Origin: CAVPDA01 sp963702495
Lineage (GTDB): Bacteria > Pseudomonadota > Gammaproteobacteria > Burkholderiales > Rhodocyclaceae
NCBI GenBank assembly: GCA_963702495.1
Contig: CAVPDA010000014.1
Span: forward strand, 248,001 to 312,000
Length of the DNA stretch: 64,000 nt
Direction: 5' to 3'
Position numbers and translations under genes: made by a program
Part shown: one piece after another, positions 8,798 through 18,202 of the stretch
Layout: each line of letters starts with the position of its first letter
Numbering within the stretch: the first letter of the stretch is position 1
The notes under the pieces: model-generated
Told to the model about the DNA's origin: nothing
Seen by the model: the letters and a program-made list of their open reading frames with translations, nothing else
Database searches by the model: none

Positions 8798-10027
8798 ATG
8801 CAGACCAATCTCGCCGACTACATCAGAGACACGCCGCAAGGCCGCGAAGCGGACGCCATACTGCGCAAATGCGTGCATTGCGGCTTCTGCACCGCCACCT
8901 GTCCCACCTACCAGTTGCTCGGCGACGAACTGGACAGTCCGCGCGGCCGCATCTATCTCATCAAGCAGGTGCTGGAAGGCCAGCCGGTGACGGCCAAGAC
9001 GCGCCTCCATCTCGACCGCTGCCTGACCTGCCGCGCCTGCGAAACCACCTGCCCATCCGGCGTGCAGTACGCCCGACTGCTCGACATCGGCCGCGCCGTC
9101 GTGGAAAGCCGCGCTCCGCGCGCCACCGCCGACACGCTGCAGCGCCTGGCGCTGAAGGAGGCATTGCCTCGCTCCTGGCTGTTCGCGCCGGCGGTGCGGA
9201 TAGGGCAGTGGTTCAAGCCCTTGCTGCCGTCGAAGCTGGCGGCCAAAGTGCCCGCTGCGGCGGCGCGCGGCGTCCTGCCCTCGGCGCGGCATGCCCGGCG
9301 CATGCTGGTGCTGGCGGGCTGCGTGCAGCCGACGCTGGCGCCGGACATCAACGGCGCGGCGGCGCGTGTGCTCGACCGTCTCGGCATCACTCTCGTCGGC
9401 ATGGCGCAGTCCGGCTGCTGCGGCGCGCTGCGCTTTCACCTCAACGACCAGGAGGGCGGCCGCGCCGACGCGCGGCGCCTGATCGACGCCTGGTGGCCGC
9501 AGGTGGAGCAGGGCGTCGAAGCTCTGGTCATGACGGCCTCGGGCTGCGGCGTGTTCGTGCGCGAATACGATCACCTGCTGCAGGACGATCCCGCCTATGC
9601 CGCCAAGGCTGCGCGCATCGCCGAACTGACGCGGGACGTGAGCGAAGTGATCGCCGCCGAGAAGCCGCGGCTGCTGCAACTGCTGGCCGGGGCCAAGCCG
9701 CTGCCGCGCAGCAAGATCGCCTTCCACGCGCCATGCTCGCTGCAGCATGGCCAGCAGATTCGCGGCGTGGCGGAGGAACTGCTTGCCGCCGCCGGCTACG
9801 ACCTGACGCCGGTTGCCGATTCCCACCTGTGCTGCGGCTCGGCCGGCACCTACTCCATCCTGCAGCCGGAGATCGCGACGCGGCTGCGCGACAACAAGCT
9901 CGCCGCCCTCTGCGCCGGCATGCCGCAGGCGGTCGCCACCGCCAACATCGGCTGCCTGGCCCACCTGCAGGGCGGCACCGAGCTGCCGGTCAGACACTGG
10001 ATCGAATTGCTCGACCAGCGACTGTGA
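8798..10027 (+). CDS. glcF: Glycolate oxidase iron-sulfur subunit GlcF
   Basis: This is the electron-transfer subunit of glycolate oxidase (409 residues), on the cytoplasmic face of the membrane. Two ferredoxin-type 4Fe-4S motifs are plain near the N-terminus: CVHCGFCTATCP (about residues 26-37) and CLTCRACETTCPSG (about 75-88). Two CCG-type cysteine-rich domains follow (SGCCGALRFH near 205; CSLQHGQQIRG and HLCCGSAGTYS near 310-350). Such domains are thought to bind a further cluster and contact the quinone pathway. It is the last gene of the glcDEF run; a 7-bp GACGGCG/CGCCGTC hairpin follows 12 bases after the stop. Confidence 0.95.
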   Translation: MQTNLADYIRDTPQGREADAILRKCVHCGFCTATCPTYQLLGDELDSPRGRIYLIKQVLEGQPVTAKTRLHLDRCLTCRACETTCPSGVQYARLLDIGRAVVESRAPRATADTLQRLALKEALPRSWLFAPAVRIGQWFKPLLPSKLAAKVPAAAARGVLPSARHARRMLVLAGCVQPTLAPDINGAAARVLDRLGITLVGMAQSGCCGALRFHLNDQEGGRADARRLIDAWWPQVEQGVEALVMTASGCGVFVREYDHLLQDDPAYAAKAARIAELTRDVSEVIAAEKPRLLQLLAGAKPLPRSKIAFHAPCSLQHGQQIRGVAEELLAAAGYDLTPVADSHLCCGSAGTYSILQPEIATRLRDNKLAALCAGMPQAVATANIGCLAHLQGGTELPVRHWIELLDQRL

Positions 10028-10482
10028 CCACGGAGTCTTGACGGCGGGCAGCGCCGTCATCCGCAGGTACGGCCGGCGGTCGCACCCAACCGAGCCTCAG
10101 GTATTCCGGTCCGCCGGCCGTTATGCGGGGATCCCGGCCGTGTCGATGACGCGGCCGTACGGCCTGCATCCGACTCACCCCTGCAATCGCGCCGATTTTC
10201 CATTTCACCGCTCCCGAGCCGGTCGCGCTTCCGTCCGAGACAGATCCCCCTTTCAGCATGACGAGCGCCGTCCTACCTGCACACGCTGACCCGGTTGGCA
10301 TAGCCGTTCGCACCCGGCGCAGGTGGAATGGCGCCGCGGGTCCGAGTGTGACATATGCACGATCTTGCATGGCACGAGCGTGCCGGCAGCTCTCCCCCGC
10401 CCTTTCTCGGCGCCTCCGTGATCCATTACCCTTCGAGGCCGCAGGGGCCGTGCTATCGTTTTCGCGGTAGGAAATCCCGGCC
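10028..10482. other. Intergenic region between glcF and the PP2C gene
   Basis: These 455 bases have no supported gene. A hairpin GACGGCG-GGCAG-CGCCGTC occupies 10040-10058 just after glcF, without a T-run; it may be a weak terminator or attenuate 3' decay. A shorter dyad GGCACG-AG-CGTGCC lies near 10371-10384. A small plus-strand frame through the rest has no ribosome-binding site and no recognisable product. Nothing resembling a tRNA or riboswitch was seen. Confidence 0.5.
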
Positions 10483-11298
10483 ATGCCCATCAAGATCGAA
10501 ACCTGTGTTGCCCAACACGTCGGCGACCGCCACGAGCAGCAGGATCGCATCGCGCTGTTTCCGCATCCCCAGCGCCGCGGCATGCTGATGGCGGTGGTGG
10601 CGGACGGCATGGGCGGACACAGCGGCGGGGCGATCGCCGCGGAACAGGTGGTGCACAAGGCCAAGGAGCTGTTCGGCGACTACGCGCCGAACGGAGATCC
10701 GGCGCGCAATCTGCTGCGTTCGGTGATCGAGGAAGCCCACCTCATGATCAAGCTGTCGCGCTTCACCAGCGAGCAGGATCCGCATACCACCGCCGCGGTC
10801 CTGATGCTGCAGCCGGGCCGCATCGACTGGGCGTACTGCGGCGATACGCGCATCTACCATTTCCGCGGCGACCGGCTGGCGGCGCGCAGCACGGACCATT
10901 CGTACGTCGCCGAACTGGTGCGCCGAGGCAAGATCAACGAGCACCAGGCGCTGCACCATCCGCAGCGCAGCGTCCTGATGCACTGCCTCGGCGCCGATCG
11001 CCAGCCGCGGGTCGACTTCGGCGAGGCGACCCCGCTGGGAGACGACGACACCCTGCTGCTCTGCTCCGACGGGCTGTGGGGCTACTTCAGCGACGCGGAA
11101 CTGGGCGGCGTGCTCGCCGTCTATGGCCCGCGCGAGGCGGCGGAAATCCTGATCGAGCGTGCGCGCGATCGCGCCGCCGGCCAGGGCGACAATGTCTCGA
11201 TCGCCATCATCAAGCTGACGCGGGAAAAGGCCAAGCCGGCCGTGCTGCCGGCGCTGGAGCCGAACCGCAAGGCAGCCGTGGCGCACTGCCGCACCTGA
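10483..11298 (+). CDS. PP2C-family serine/threonine protein phosphatase
   Basis: This cytosolic metal-dependent phosphatase of 271 residues belongs to the bacterial Stp/PrpC branch. Metal-binding motifs are present in order: GDRHEQQDR near residue 15, ADGMGGHSGG near 38-47, CSDGLWGYFSD near 195-205, and GQGDNVSIAII near 233-243. The N-terminal sequence is compact, with no transmembrane or sensor region. No partner Ser/Thr kinase or FHA protein is adjacent, so its substrate is unknown. The ATG at 10483 gives a start consistent with the family. Confidence 0.9.
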   Translation: MPIKIETCVAQHVGDRHEQQDRIALFPHPQRRGMLMAVVADGMGGHSGGAIAAEQVVHKAKELFGDYAPNGDPARNLLRSVIEEAHLMIKLSRFTSEQDPHTTAAVLMLQPGRIDWAYCGDTRIYHFRGDRLAARSTDHSYVAELVRRGKINEHQALHHPQRSVLMHCLGADRQPRVDFGEATPLGDDDTLLLCSDGLWGYFSDAELGGVLAVYGPREAAEILIERARDRAAGQGDNVSIAIIKLTREKAKPAVLPALEPNRKAAVAHCRT

Positions 11299-13363
11299 CC
11301 CGTTCCGTCGCTTGCCGCGCCGTCCCTCGCTTGCCGCTGCCCGGGCCGGCGCGCCCGCTGCCTCGTTTCGCCGCTGCCGGATCGATGCTATGTTGCGCCC
11401 CTGATCGGGCAGCCGCCTCCCATCGCGTCCTCGAACATCAGCCATGAACGACACAACGCCTGACGGACTGGCACGCTTCATCGCCCGCTGGCAGGCCGCC
11501 GACGGCAGCGAACTCGCCAACTACCAGCTTTTCGTCACCGAGTTGTGCGAACTGCTCGCCCTGCCGCGCCCCGACCCCGCCCGCGAGGACACGCGGGACA
11601 ACGCCTACGTGTTCGAACGCCGGGTCGAGTTCCGCCACGGCGACGGCACCGTGTCGCCAGGCCGCATCGATTGCTACCGCCGCGCCGGCTTCGTGCTGGA
11701 GGCGAAGAAGGTGCGTGCCGCCGGCACCGCTCCCGCCTACGACAGCGCCATGCTGCGCGCCCGCGCCCAGGCCGAGAGCTACGCCCGCGCCCTGCCGGCC
11801 TGGGAGGGCCGCCCGCCCTTCCTCGTGGTGGTGGACGTCGGCCGCAGCATCGAGCTCTATGCGGAATTCACCCGTTCCGGCTCCACCTACACCCCCTTTC
11901 CCGATCCGCGCTCGCACCGCATTTCCCTGGCGCAGTTGCGCGATGCCGCCGTGCGCGAGCGCCTGCGCGCCCTCTGGCTCGACCCCGTATCACTGGACCC
12001 GGCCCTCATCGCCGGCAAGGTCACGCGCGAGATCGCCGGCCACCTCGCCGGGCTGGCGAAGTCCCTGGAGCAGCAGGGCCATCACCCCGAGACCGTCGCC
12101 GGCTTCCTCACCCGCTGCCTGTTCACCCTGTTCGCCGAGGATGTCGGCCTGCTGCCGCCGCGCGCCTTCAGCGACCTGCTGGAGACCACCGCCCAGGCCA
12201 CCGGGCAGTTCGTGCCCCTGGTGGGTGAACTGTGGCAGGCGATGGATGCCGGGCGCTTCTCGGTGGCGGTGCGCGCCGAACTGCTGCGCTTCAACGGCAA
12301 GCTGTTCAAGCAGCCCACCGTACTGCCGCTCGACCGCGAGCAGATCGGCGCCTTGCTCGAAGCCGCCCGCGCCGAATGGACCCAGGTCGAACCGGCCATC
12401 TTCGGCACCCTGCTGGAGCGGGCGCTCGACCCCGTCGAACGCCATGCCCTGGGCGCCCACTACACCCCGCGCGCCTATGTGGAACGGCTGGTGATGCCCG
12501 CCGTCATCGAGCCGCTGCGGGAGGACTGGGCCAACGTCCAGGCTGCCGCCCTGCTGCTGGCCGGCGAGGGCAAGATCGAGGAGGCGCGGACCACGGTGCG
12601 CGCCTTCCACCACCGGCTATGCGAAACGAAAGTGCTCGACCCGGCCTGCGGCTCCGGCAACTTCCTCTATGTCGCCATGGAGCACATGAAGCGCCTCGAA
12701 GGCGAGGTGCTCAACCAGATGGAAACGCTCGGCGCCAGCCTGTCGCTGGAAACCGAAGGGCTCAGCGTCGACCCGCACCAGTTCCTCGGCCTCGAACTCA
12801 ATCCCCGCGCCGCCGCCATCGCCGAACTGGTGCTGTGGATCGGCTACCTGCAATGGCATTTCCGCACCCGCGGCAGCGGCCGCCCGCCGGTGCCGGTGCT
12901 GCGCGACTTCCGCAATATCGAATGCCGCGACGCCGTCCTCGCCTATGACAAGGTGGAATACGTGCTCGATCCGAAGCGGCATCCCCGTCAGCCGCTGGGA
13001 CGGGCGCAGCATGAAGCAGCACCCCGTCACCGGCGAGGACGTGCCCGACGACAATGTCCGCGTGCCGCTGGAGCGCTATGTCGGCGCCAGAAAGGCCGAG
13101 TGGCCGGCAGGCGGATTTCGTGGTGGGCAATCCGCCCTTCATCGGCGCCGGCTGGATGCGCAACGCCCTGGGCGACGGCTACACCGAGAGCCCTGCGCGC
13201 CGCCTGGCCGGAAGTGCCCGAATCCGCCGACTTCGTCATGTACTGGTGGCAGCACGCGGCGCAACTCACCCGCGAAGGCCGGCTGCAGCGCTTCGGCCTC
13301 ATCACCACCAACAGCCTGCGCCAGACCTTCAACCGCCGCGTCATCGAGCCGCACCTGTCGGGC

Positions 13364-13418
13364 GTGGGGCGGGCCGTGCCCGCCGATGTGAACGAACGGC
13401 GGGCATGGCCCGCCCTAC
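13364..13418. repeat. GTAGGG-type palindromic element inside the methyltransferase gene
   Basis: The 21-base arms at 13364-13384 (GTGGGGCGGGCCGTGC...) and 13398-13418 (...GGCCCGCCCTAC) are inverted with two mismatches and a 13-base loop. The layout is the same as the element at 5967-6020. It encodes about 17-18 extra residues (VGRAVPADVNERRAWPALR) between HLSG and LAFVIPDHPW, where the family would normally be continuous, so it looks like an in-frame insertion. Confidence 0.7.
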
Positions 13419-14740
13419 GCTTGGCCTTCGTCATTCCCGACCATCCCTGGGTTGACAGCTCCGGCTCCGCCGACGTGCGCATTGCCATGAGCGTCGGCGC
13501 AGCGGGCGAAGGCGACGGGGAGCTACTCACGGTCGAGGAGGAACACCAGAGCGACGTCGAAGACGCGGCAGCCGTCAGGCTGCGCCGGGAGCGGCGGGCA
13601 TATCCACGCAGATTGAGGATCGGCGCCGATGTGGCGGCGGCAATGCCGCTGCGTGCCAACGGGGGCATCAGCTCGCCGGGCGTGAAGCTGCACGGCGCAG
13701 GGTTTCATCGTCACGCCAGACGAGGCTGCGCGCCTTGGCCTCGGCACCGTTCCCGGCCTGGAGCGCCACATCCGCCCCTACCGCAACGGGCGCGATCTCA
13801 CCGACCGGCCGCGCGGATGTGCTGGTGATCGACCTCTACGGTCTGAGCGCGGACGAAGTGCGCGGCCACTATCCGGCTGTCTATCAGTGGGTGGCTGAAC
13901 GAGTGAAGCCCGAGCGGGACCAAAGAGTCACAGCACGGACGGCGCCGGATACGCGCGCCTGTGGTGGCTCTATCGGAAGCCGCGTCCGGATCTGCGTTCG
14001 GCGCTCGCAGGTTTGCAGCGCTACATCGCCACGGTGGAAACAGCGAAGCACCGGACCTTCCAGTTCCTTGGTGCATCTGTCGTACCAGACAACCGCCTGA
14101 CGTGTTTCGCACTTGACGACGCTTACGCGCTGGGCGCGCTGTCCAGCACGCCTCATGTGTGCTGGGCATTGGCAGCAGGCGCTACGCTTGAGGACAGGCC
14201 GGTCTACACGAAGACCCGCTGCTTCGACCCCTTCCCCTTCCCCGCAGCCACCCCGGACCAGCAATCCCGCATCCGCGAACTCGGCCGAACAACTGGACGC
14301 CCACCGCAAGCGGCAGCAGGCGGCGCATCCCGAACTCACCCTCACCGGCCTGTACAACGTGCTGGAAAAGCTCAAGGCCGGCGAGCCCTTGACGGCGAAG
14401 GACAAGACCATCCACGAACACGGGCTGGTGTCGGTGCTGAAGAGCCTGCACGACGAACTGGACCGCGCGGTGCTCGGCGCCTACGGCTGGAGCGATCTCG
14501 CGCCGCTGCTGGAAATCGCCAACGGCAACGCGCGGCCCGAGAGCGCCGGCCAGGCGAGCCGCGACGAGGCGATGCGCGCCCTAGACGCCGCGCTGCTGGA
14601 CCGGCTGGTGGTGCTCAACGCCGAGCGCGCCGCCGAGGAGGCCCGCGGCCTTGTGCGCTGGCTGCGGCCGGAATTCCAGAATCCCCAGGCGGCACCGCGG
14701 CAGCAGGCGATCGAGGTGGAGGGCGAGGCAGGCGTGGCGG

Positions 14741-14778
14741 CCCTCACCCCCGGCCCCTCTGCCAAAGGGCGAGGGGAG
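14741..14778. repeat. CCCTCACCCC-type repeat inside the methyltransferase gene
   Basis: The block begins CCCTCACCCCCGGCCCC and returns as GGGCGAGGGGAG after three bases. It is a degenerate copy of the hairpin elements at 48085-48205 and 50071-50107. It reads through as LTPGPSAKGRGEK, a low-complexity insert before LPWPAALPEQVAAVARLL, so it also appears to be an in-frame repeat insertion. Confidence 0.6.
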
Positions 14779-15010
14779 AAATTGCCCTGGCCCGCCGCCC
14801 TGCCGGAACAGGTCGCCGCCGTTGCCCGCCTGCTGGCGGAATCGCCGGCGCCCCTCGATGCCGATGCCGTCGCCGCCCGCTACACCGGTCGCGGCCCCTG
14901 GAAGAAGCGCCTGCCGCAACTGCTGGAAACTCTGGTCGCGCTCGGCCGGGCGCGGGTGGTGGAGCGGTGGCTATTTCGGTGTGCAGTCGTAGTCGGCGGA
15001 GAATCGAGGC

Positions 15011-15256
15011 ATGATCCACAAGCTGTCGGAACATGCGGCAAAGCGCCTGCGCCAGCGCGGCATTCGTGTGGAATGGTTGGAGGCAGCACTCGAACACCAG
15101 CCCGGATCGAGATCGACCCGGAAGATCCCGATCTGTACACGCCCTGCGTCCGATCGCGGAGCGCGGCTTCGCGTGCTGCGTGTGATCTACAATGAGACAC
15201 GCGACCCTGCAGTAGTGGTAACCGCCTATTTCGACGACACGGTGAAAGATCTATGA
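15011..15256 (+). CDS. DUF4258-type small protein, internally frame-shifted
   Basis: This is an 81-codon frame beginning MIHKLSEHAAKRLRQRGIRVEWLEAAL, typical of DUF4258 proteins, and ending VLRVIYNETRDPAVVVTAYFDDTVKDL, which also fits. The middle (about residues 34-58) is out of register. Family-like sequence ARIEIDPEDPDL is in one alternative frame and ALRPIAERGF in the third, both within 15105-15165. The frame thus stays open by chance across compensating indels and the product is probably altered. It overlaps the next gene by four bases (ATGA). DUF4258 proteins paired with DUF2283 proteins are regarded as toxin-antitoxin-like; the toxin role is inference. Confidence 0.65.
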   Translation: MIHKLSEHAAKRLRQRGIRVEWLEAALEHQPGSRSTRKIPICTRPASDRGARLRVLRVIYNETRDPAVVVTAYFDDTVKDL

Positions 15257-15444
15257 AAATCGAATTCGACCCCATTGCCGATGCGCTCTACGTTGAACTC
15301 GCCAGCGGTACCGTCGAACGGTCGGAGGCGATCAAACCGGGCGTTGTGCTCGACTTCGATGCTGCGGGAAATGTCCTCGGTCTGGAGGTGCTTTACGTCA
15401 GCAAGCGGGCGGCAACACCCGGTGAGCAGAAGGCTGCGGCGTGA
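15253..15444 (+). CDS. DUF2283 family small protein, putative antitoxin partner
   Basis: This intact 63-residue protein is MKIEFDPIADALYVELASG followed by a KPGVVLDFDAAGNVLGLEVL core. That is the standard DUF2283 pattern: one small beta-rich domain with the conserved D-ALY and DxxGNVLGxEVL elements. It starts at the ATGA overlap with the DUF4258 gene, so the two are translationally coupled. By analogy with other DUF4258/DUF2283 pairs it would be the antitoxin, but this is not demonstrated by the sequence. It ends shortly before the convergent corA. Confidence 0.75.
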   Translation: MKIEFDPIADALYVELASGTVERSEAIKPGVVLDFDAAGNVLGLEVLYVSKRAATPGEQKAAA

Positions 15445-15499
15445 CGCGCCGGCCGGGGAAAACCGTCATCGCCGGGATGGGCCGTTGCTGCACGCAGCC

Positions 15500-16579
15500 T
15501 CAGGTCATCCACCGGCGGCGCCAGAATATCATCGCCATCGCAGTGGCCACCAGCGCCATCAGGCCGAGGGCGAAGAGGTAGCCGTCCGGCGCTTCGAGCC
15601 AGGGCATGACCCGGAAATTCATGCCGAAGATGCCGGAGATCAGCGTCGCCGGCATGAACAGCGTCGTGATCACCGTGAGGATACGCACCTCCTGGTTGAG
15701 CCGGTTCGATACGCTGGATAGATACATGTCCAGCATGCCCGCCATCAGGTCGCGCATCGCATCCAGCGACTCGATGATGTGCACGGTGTGGTCATAGACG
15801 TCGCGCAGATAGATCAGCGTCTCCGGCTGGAAGAAGCTCGCCTCGCCGCGCTGCAGGGTGTTGAGCACCTCGCGCAGCGGCCAGACGGCGCGGCGCAGGG
15901 TCAGCGACTCGCGCTTGAAATGGTGGATGGCGTGCATGACGTCCGGCGCCGCGCGTTCGAGCAGTTCGTCCTCCAGGCGCTCCACGCCGTCCGAAAGCTG
16001 GTCGAGCACGACGAAGTAGCGATCGACGACGGCATCCAGCAGCGAGTAGGCGAGGTAGTCGGCGCCCAGCTTGCGGATCTGCCCCTTGTTGCCGCGCAGC
16101 CGCTCGCGAATCGGATCGAAGCAGCCGGTGGGCCGCTCCTGGAAGGTGAGCACGAAGTTGCGCCCGACCACAATGCTCACCTGATCGGAGCTGACGCGCC
16201 GGGCCTCGGTGTCGTAGTCGAAGAAGTGGGTGACGAGATAGAGGTAGTCGTCGTAATCGTCGATCTTCGGCCGCTGGTTGGTGTTGAGGATGTCCTCCAG
16301 CACCAGGGGGTGCAAGTCGAAGCGGCGGCCGATCTCGGCCATCACTTCCGGCTCGTGCAGCCCATAGACGTTGAGCCAGACGGTTGCCTTGCTCGGCTGA
16401 TGCTGGCGCGATTCCGCGATGGAGGTGAAGCGCCGCTCCAGGACGTCGCCGGCGTCGAACTCCATCAGCGTGATTTCCGGCCGGGCGGTCTTGACCTCGC
16501 CCACATGCACGAGCGATCCCGGCGGCAGGCCGGTCTTGCGCGTCGGCGCCGGGCGTCGCTTCGCCGCAAATCTTTTCAT
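15500..16579 (-). CDS. corA: CorA family Mg2+/Co2+ transporter
   Basis: This is a pentameric inner-membrane divalent cation channel (359 residues from ATG 16579). The large N-terminal cytoplasmic domain includes the family stretches HPLVLEDILNTNQRPKIDDYDDYLYLV and YSLLDAVVDRYF. A long helix follows, then two C-terminal transmembrane segments; the first ends in the ion-selectivity motif GMNF (LISGIFGMNFRVMPW) and the second is FALGLMALVATAMAMIFWRRRW. An upstream in-frame codon at 16615 exists, but ATG 16579 has CGGAG eight bases before it. The basic N-terminal leader (MKRFAAKRRPAPTRKTG) is typical of the proteobacterial Mg/Co transporter group. The gene is convergent with the DUF4258/DUF2283 pair. 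Confidence 0.92.
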   Translation of the reverse strand: MKRFAAKRRPAPTRKTGLPPGSLVHVGEVKTARPEITLMEFDAGDVLERRFTSIAESRQHQPSKATVWLNVYGLHEPEVMAEIGRRFDLHPLVLEDILNTNQRPKIDDYDDYLYLVTHFFDYDTEARRVSSDQVSIVVGRNFVLTFQERPTGCFDPIRERLRGNKGQIRKLGADYLAYSLLDAVVDRYFVVLDQLSDGVERLEDELLERAAPDVMHAIHHFKRESLTLRRAVWPLREVLNTLQRGEASFFQPETLIYLRDVYDHTVHIIESLDAMRDLMAGMLDMYLSSVSNRLNQEVRILTVITTLFMPATLISGIFGMNFRVMPWLEAPDGYLFALGLMALVATAMAMIFWRRRWMT

Positions 16580-16662
16580 GGAAACACTCCGGAAGCCTTT
16601 GATGCAGCGCCACAAACGTTGCGACGCAAAGCGCGGGAAGCGCCGCCGATGGGTCTATTGCT

Positions 16663-16690
16663 TTGAATAGTCGGACGATTTAAGTATCAT
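16663..16690 (+). promoter_or_regulatory. Candidate sigma70 promoter for the pnt operon
   Basis: TTGAAT (16663-16668) and TATCAT (16685-16690) are separated by 16 bases, about 70 bases before the pntAA ATG. The match to consensus is good but not perfect. The position, upstream of the first gene of a three-gene run, supports it. Confidence 0.5.
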
Positions 16691-16761
16691 TGCCGCTTCG
16701 TGTCAAGGCGGGCCGCAGTTCCAGGCCCGTCCCATCAAGAACGAGAACAGGGAGCCATCAC

Positions 16762-17886
16762 ATGCCCGTGGTGATCGGAGTGCTCAGGGAAACCGTGGCC
16801 GGCGAGCGACGGCTGGCGGTCGTTCCCGACGTGGTCAAGAAGCTGAAGGCTCAGGGCGCAGACATCCTGATCGAGGCCGGCGCCGGCGCCGGCGCCTTTT
16901 TCCGTGACGAGGATTTCGCCGGCGCCAGCGCGGCAAGCGCCCAGGACATCCTTGCCAAGGCCAACGTGCTGCTCAAGGTGCGTCCGCCGACGGCGGACGA
17001 GATCGGCGCCATGCAGCCCGGCGCCGTGGTGCTGGGATTCCTGCAGCCCTACCAGGACGCCGACCGGGCGAAGCTGCTGGCGGAGAAAAAGATCACCAGC
17101 TTCGCCGTCGAGTTGATTCCGCGCATCTCCCGCGCCCAGAGCATGGACGCCCTTTCCTCCCAGGCCGCGGTCTCGGGCTATCTGTGCGTGCTGCTCGCGG
17201 CGGAAGCCTGCCCCAAGTTCTTCCCCATGATGACCTACGCCGCCGGCACCCTGCGCCCGGCCCAGGTGATGGTGATCGGCGCCGGCGTCGCGGGACTGCA
17301 GGCGATCGCCACCGCGAAACGCCTCGGTGCGATCGTCACCGCCTACGACGTGCGCCCGGAGACCAAGGAGCAGATCGAATCCCTCGGCGCCAAGTTCGTC
17401 GATACCGGCGTGTCCGCGGCGGGAAGCGGCGGCTACGCGCGGGAGCTGACGGAAGAGGAAAAGAAGCAGCAGGCGGACAGGCTGGCCAAGGCCGTGTCGC
17501 AGGTGGACGCGCTGATCACCACGGCGGCGATCCCGGGCCGGCGTGCGCCGCTGATCATCACGGAGCAGATGGTGCGCGGCATGAAGGCGGGGTCGGTGGT
17601 GGTGGACATGGCCGCCGAATCCGGCGGCAACGTGGCGGGATCGGTCGCCGGAGCGTCGGTCGAGGTGGCGGGAACGGTGACCATCATCGGCCCGGCCAAC
17701 CTGCCCAGCCGCATGCCGATCCACGCCTCGGAGATGTACGCCAAGAACCTGTTCAATTTCCTGTCACCCTGCATCAAGGACGGAAACCTCGCTCTCGACT
17801 GGAGTGACGAAATCATCGCCGGCAGTGCCCTTACCCACGACGGCCAGGTGCGTCACGAAGGTGTGAAGAAAGCTCTCGGACTCTAG
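16762..17886 (+). CDS. pntAA: NAD(P) transhydrogenase subunit alpha part 1 (PntAA)
   Basis: This is the soluble NAD(H)-binding domain I of the proton-translocating transhydrogenase, which uses the proton gradient to make NADPH from NADH. The 374-residue protein carries the nucleotide-binding motif VMVIGAGVAGLQAIATAKRLGAIV (about residues 170-193) and the mobile-loop region after it. The frame is open further upstream, but ATG 16762 follows GGGAG by seven bases and begins MPVVIGVLRETVAGERRLAV, the usual start. The alpha subunit is split here into AA and AB, as in many non-enteric proteobacteria. Confidence 0.95.
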   Translation: MPVVIGVLRETVAGERRLAVVPDVVKKLKAQGADILIEAGAGAGAFFRDEDFAGASAASAQDILAKANVLLKVRPPTADEIGAMQPGAVVLGFLQPYQDADRAKLLAEKKITSFAVELIPRISRAQSMDALSSQAAVSGYLCVLLAAEACPKFFPMMTYAAGTLRPAQVMVIGAGVAGLQAIATAKRLGAIVTAYDVRPETKEQIESLGAKFVDTGVSAAGSGGYARELTEEEKKQQADRLAKAVSQVDALITTAAIPGRRAPLIITEQMVRGMKAGSVVVDMAAESGGNVAGSVAGASVEVAGTVTIIGPANLPSRMPIHASEMYAKNLFNFLSPCIKDGNLALDWSDEIIAGSALTHDGQVRHEGVKKALGL

Positions 17887-17899
17887 AGGAAAAACCAAA

Positions 17900-18202
17900 A
17901 TGGAAGGCTTCGCCGCTCTCTACATATTCATGCTGGCCGCATTCACCGGCTACGAGGTGATTGCGCGCGTGCCGGTGATCCTGCACACGCCCCTCATGTC
18001 CGGCTCCAATTTCGTGCACGGCGTGGTGCTGGTGGGCGCCATGGTGACGCTGGGCCAGGCCACGACGCCCCTGCAGCAGGTGATCGGCTTCATCGCGGTG
18101 CTGCTGGGGGCGGCCAACGCCGCCGGCGGCTATGTCGTGACCGAGCGCATGCTGGCGATGTTCAAGAGCGGGAAAGACCAGAAGGGCGGGAAGAAAAAAT
18201 GA
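17900..18202 (+). CDS. pntAB: NAD(P) transhydrogenase subunit alpha part 2 (PntAB)
   Basis: This 100-residue membrane fragment of the alpha subunit contributes helices to domain II, the proton channel. Three or four hydrophobic segments are visible (FAALYIFMLAAFTGYEVI, GVVLVGAMVTLGQA, VIGFIAVLLGAANAAGGYVV), followed by a basic tail (KSGKDQKGGKKK). It begins 13 bases after pntAA. It overlaps the start of pntB by four bases (ATGA), so coupled translation is expected. Confidence 0.95.
   Translation: MEGFAALYIFMLAAFTGYEVIARVPVILHTPLMSGSNFVHGVVLVGAMVTLGQATTPLQQVIGFIAVLLGAANAAGGYVVTERMLAMFKSGKDQKGGKKK

Larger units (their letters stand above)
11444..14992 (+). pseudogene. Class I SAM-dependent DNA methyltransferase / type II RM-like protein, frame-broken
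   Basis: An about 1,150-residue DNA methyltransferase of the kind annotated in solitary or type IIG-like systems can be read only by switching frame at least six times. The N-terminal part is intact from ATG 11444 and includes a nuclease-like segment (EFRHGDGTVSPGRIDCYRRAGFV, then LEAKK, a PD-(D/E)xK-like pattern), the SAM motif DPACGSGNF (about 12638-12666), and LELNPRAAAIAELVLWIGYLQW. Frame changes fall near 12970, 13100 and 13190, so the catalytic NPPF motif (about 13121-13141) lies out of frame; further changes are near 13690, 13815, 13930-14010, 14280 and 14960. Family-like sequence continues between breaks (LTGLYNVLEKL, GPWKKRLPQLLETL), so decay is recent or the sequence here has errors. 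Two palindromic repeats (13364-13418, 14741-14778) sit inside it in frame. The next genes are a DUF4258/DUF2283 pair. Confidence 0.8.
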
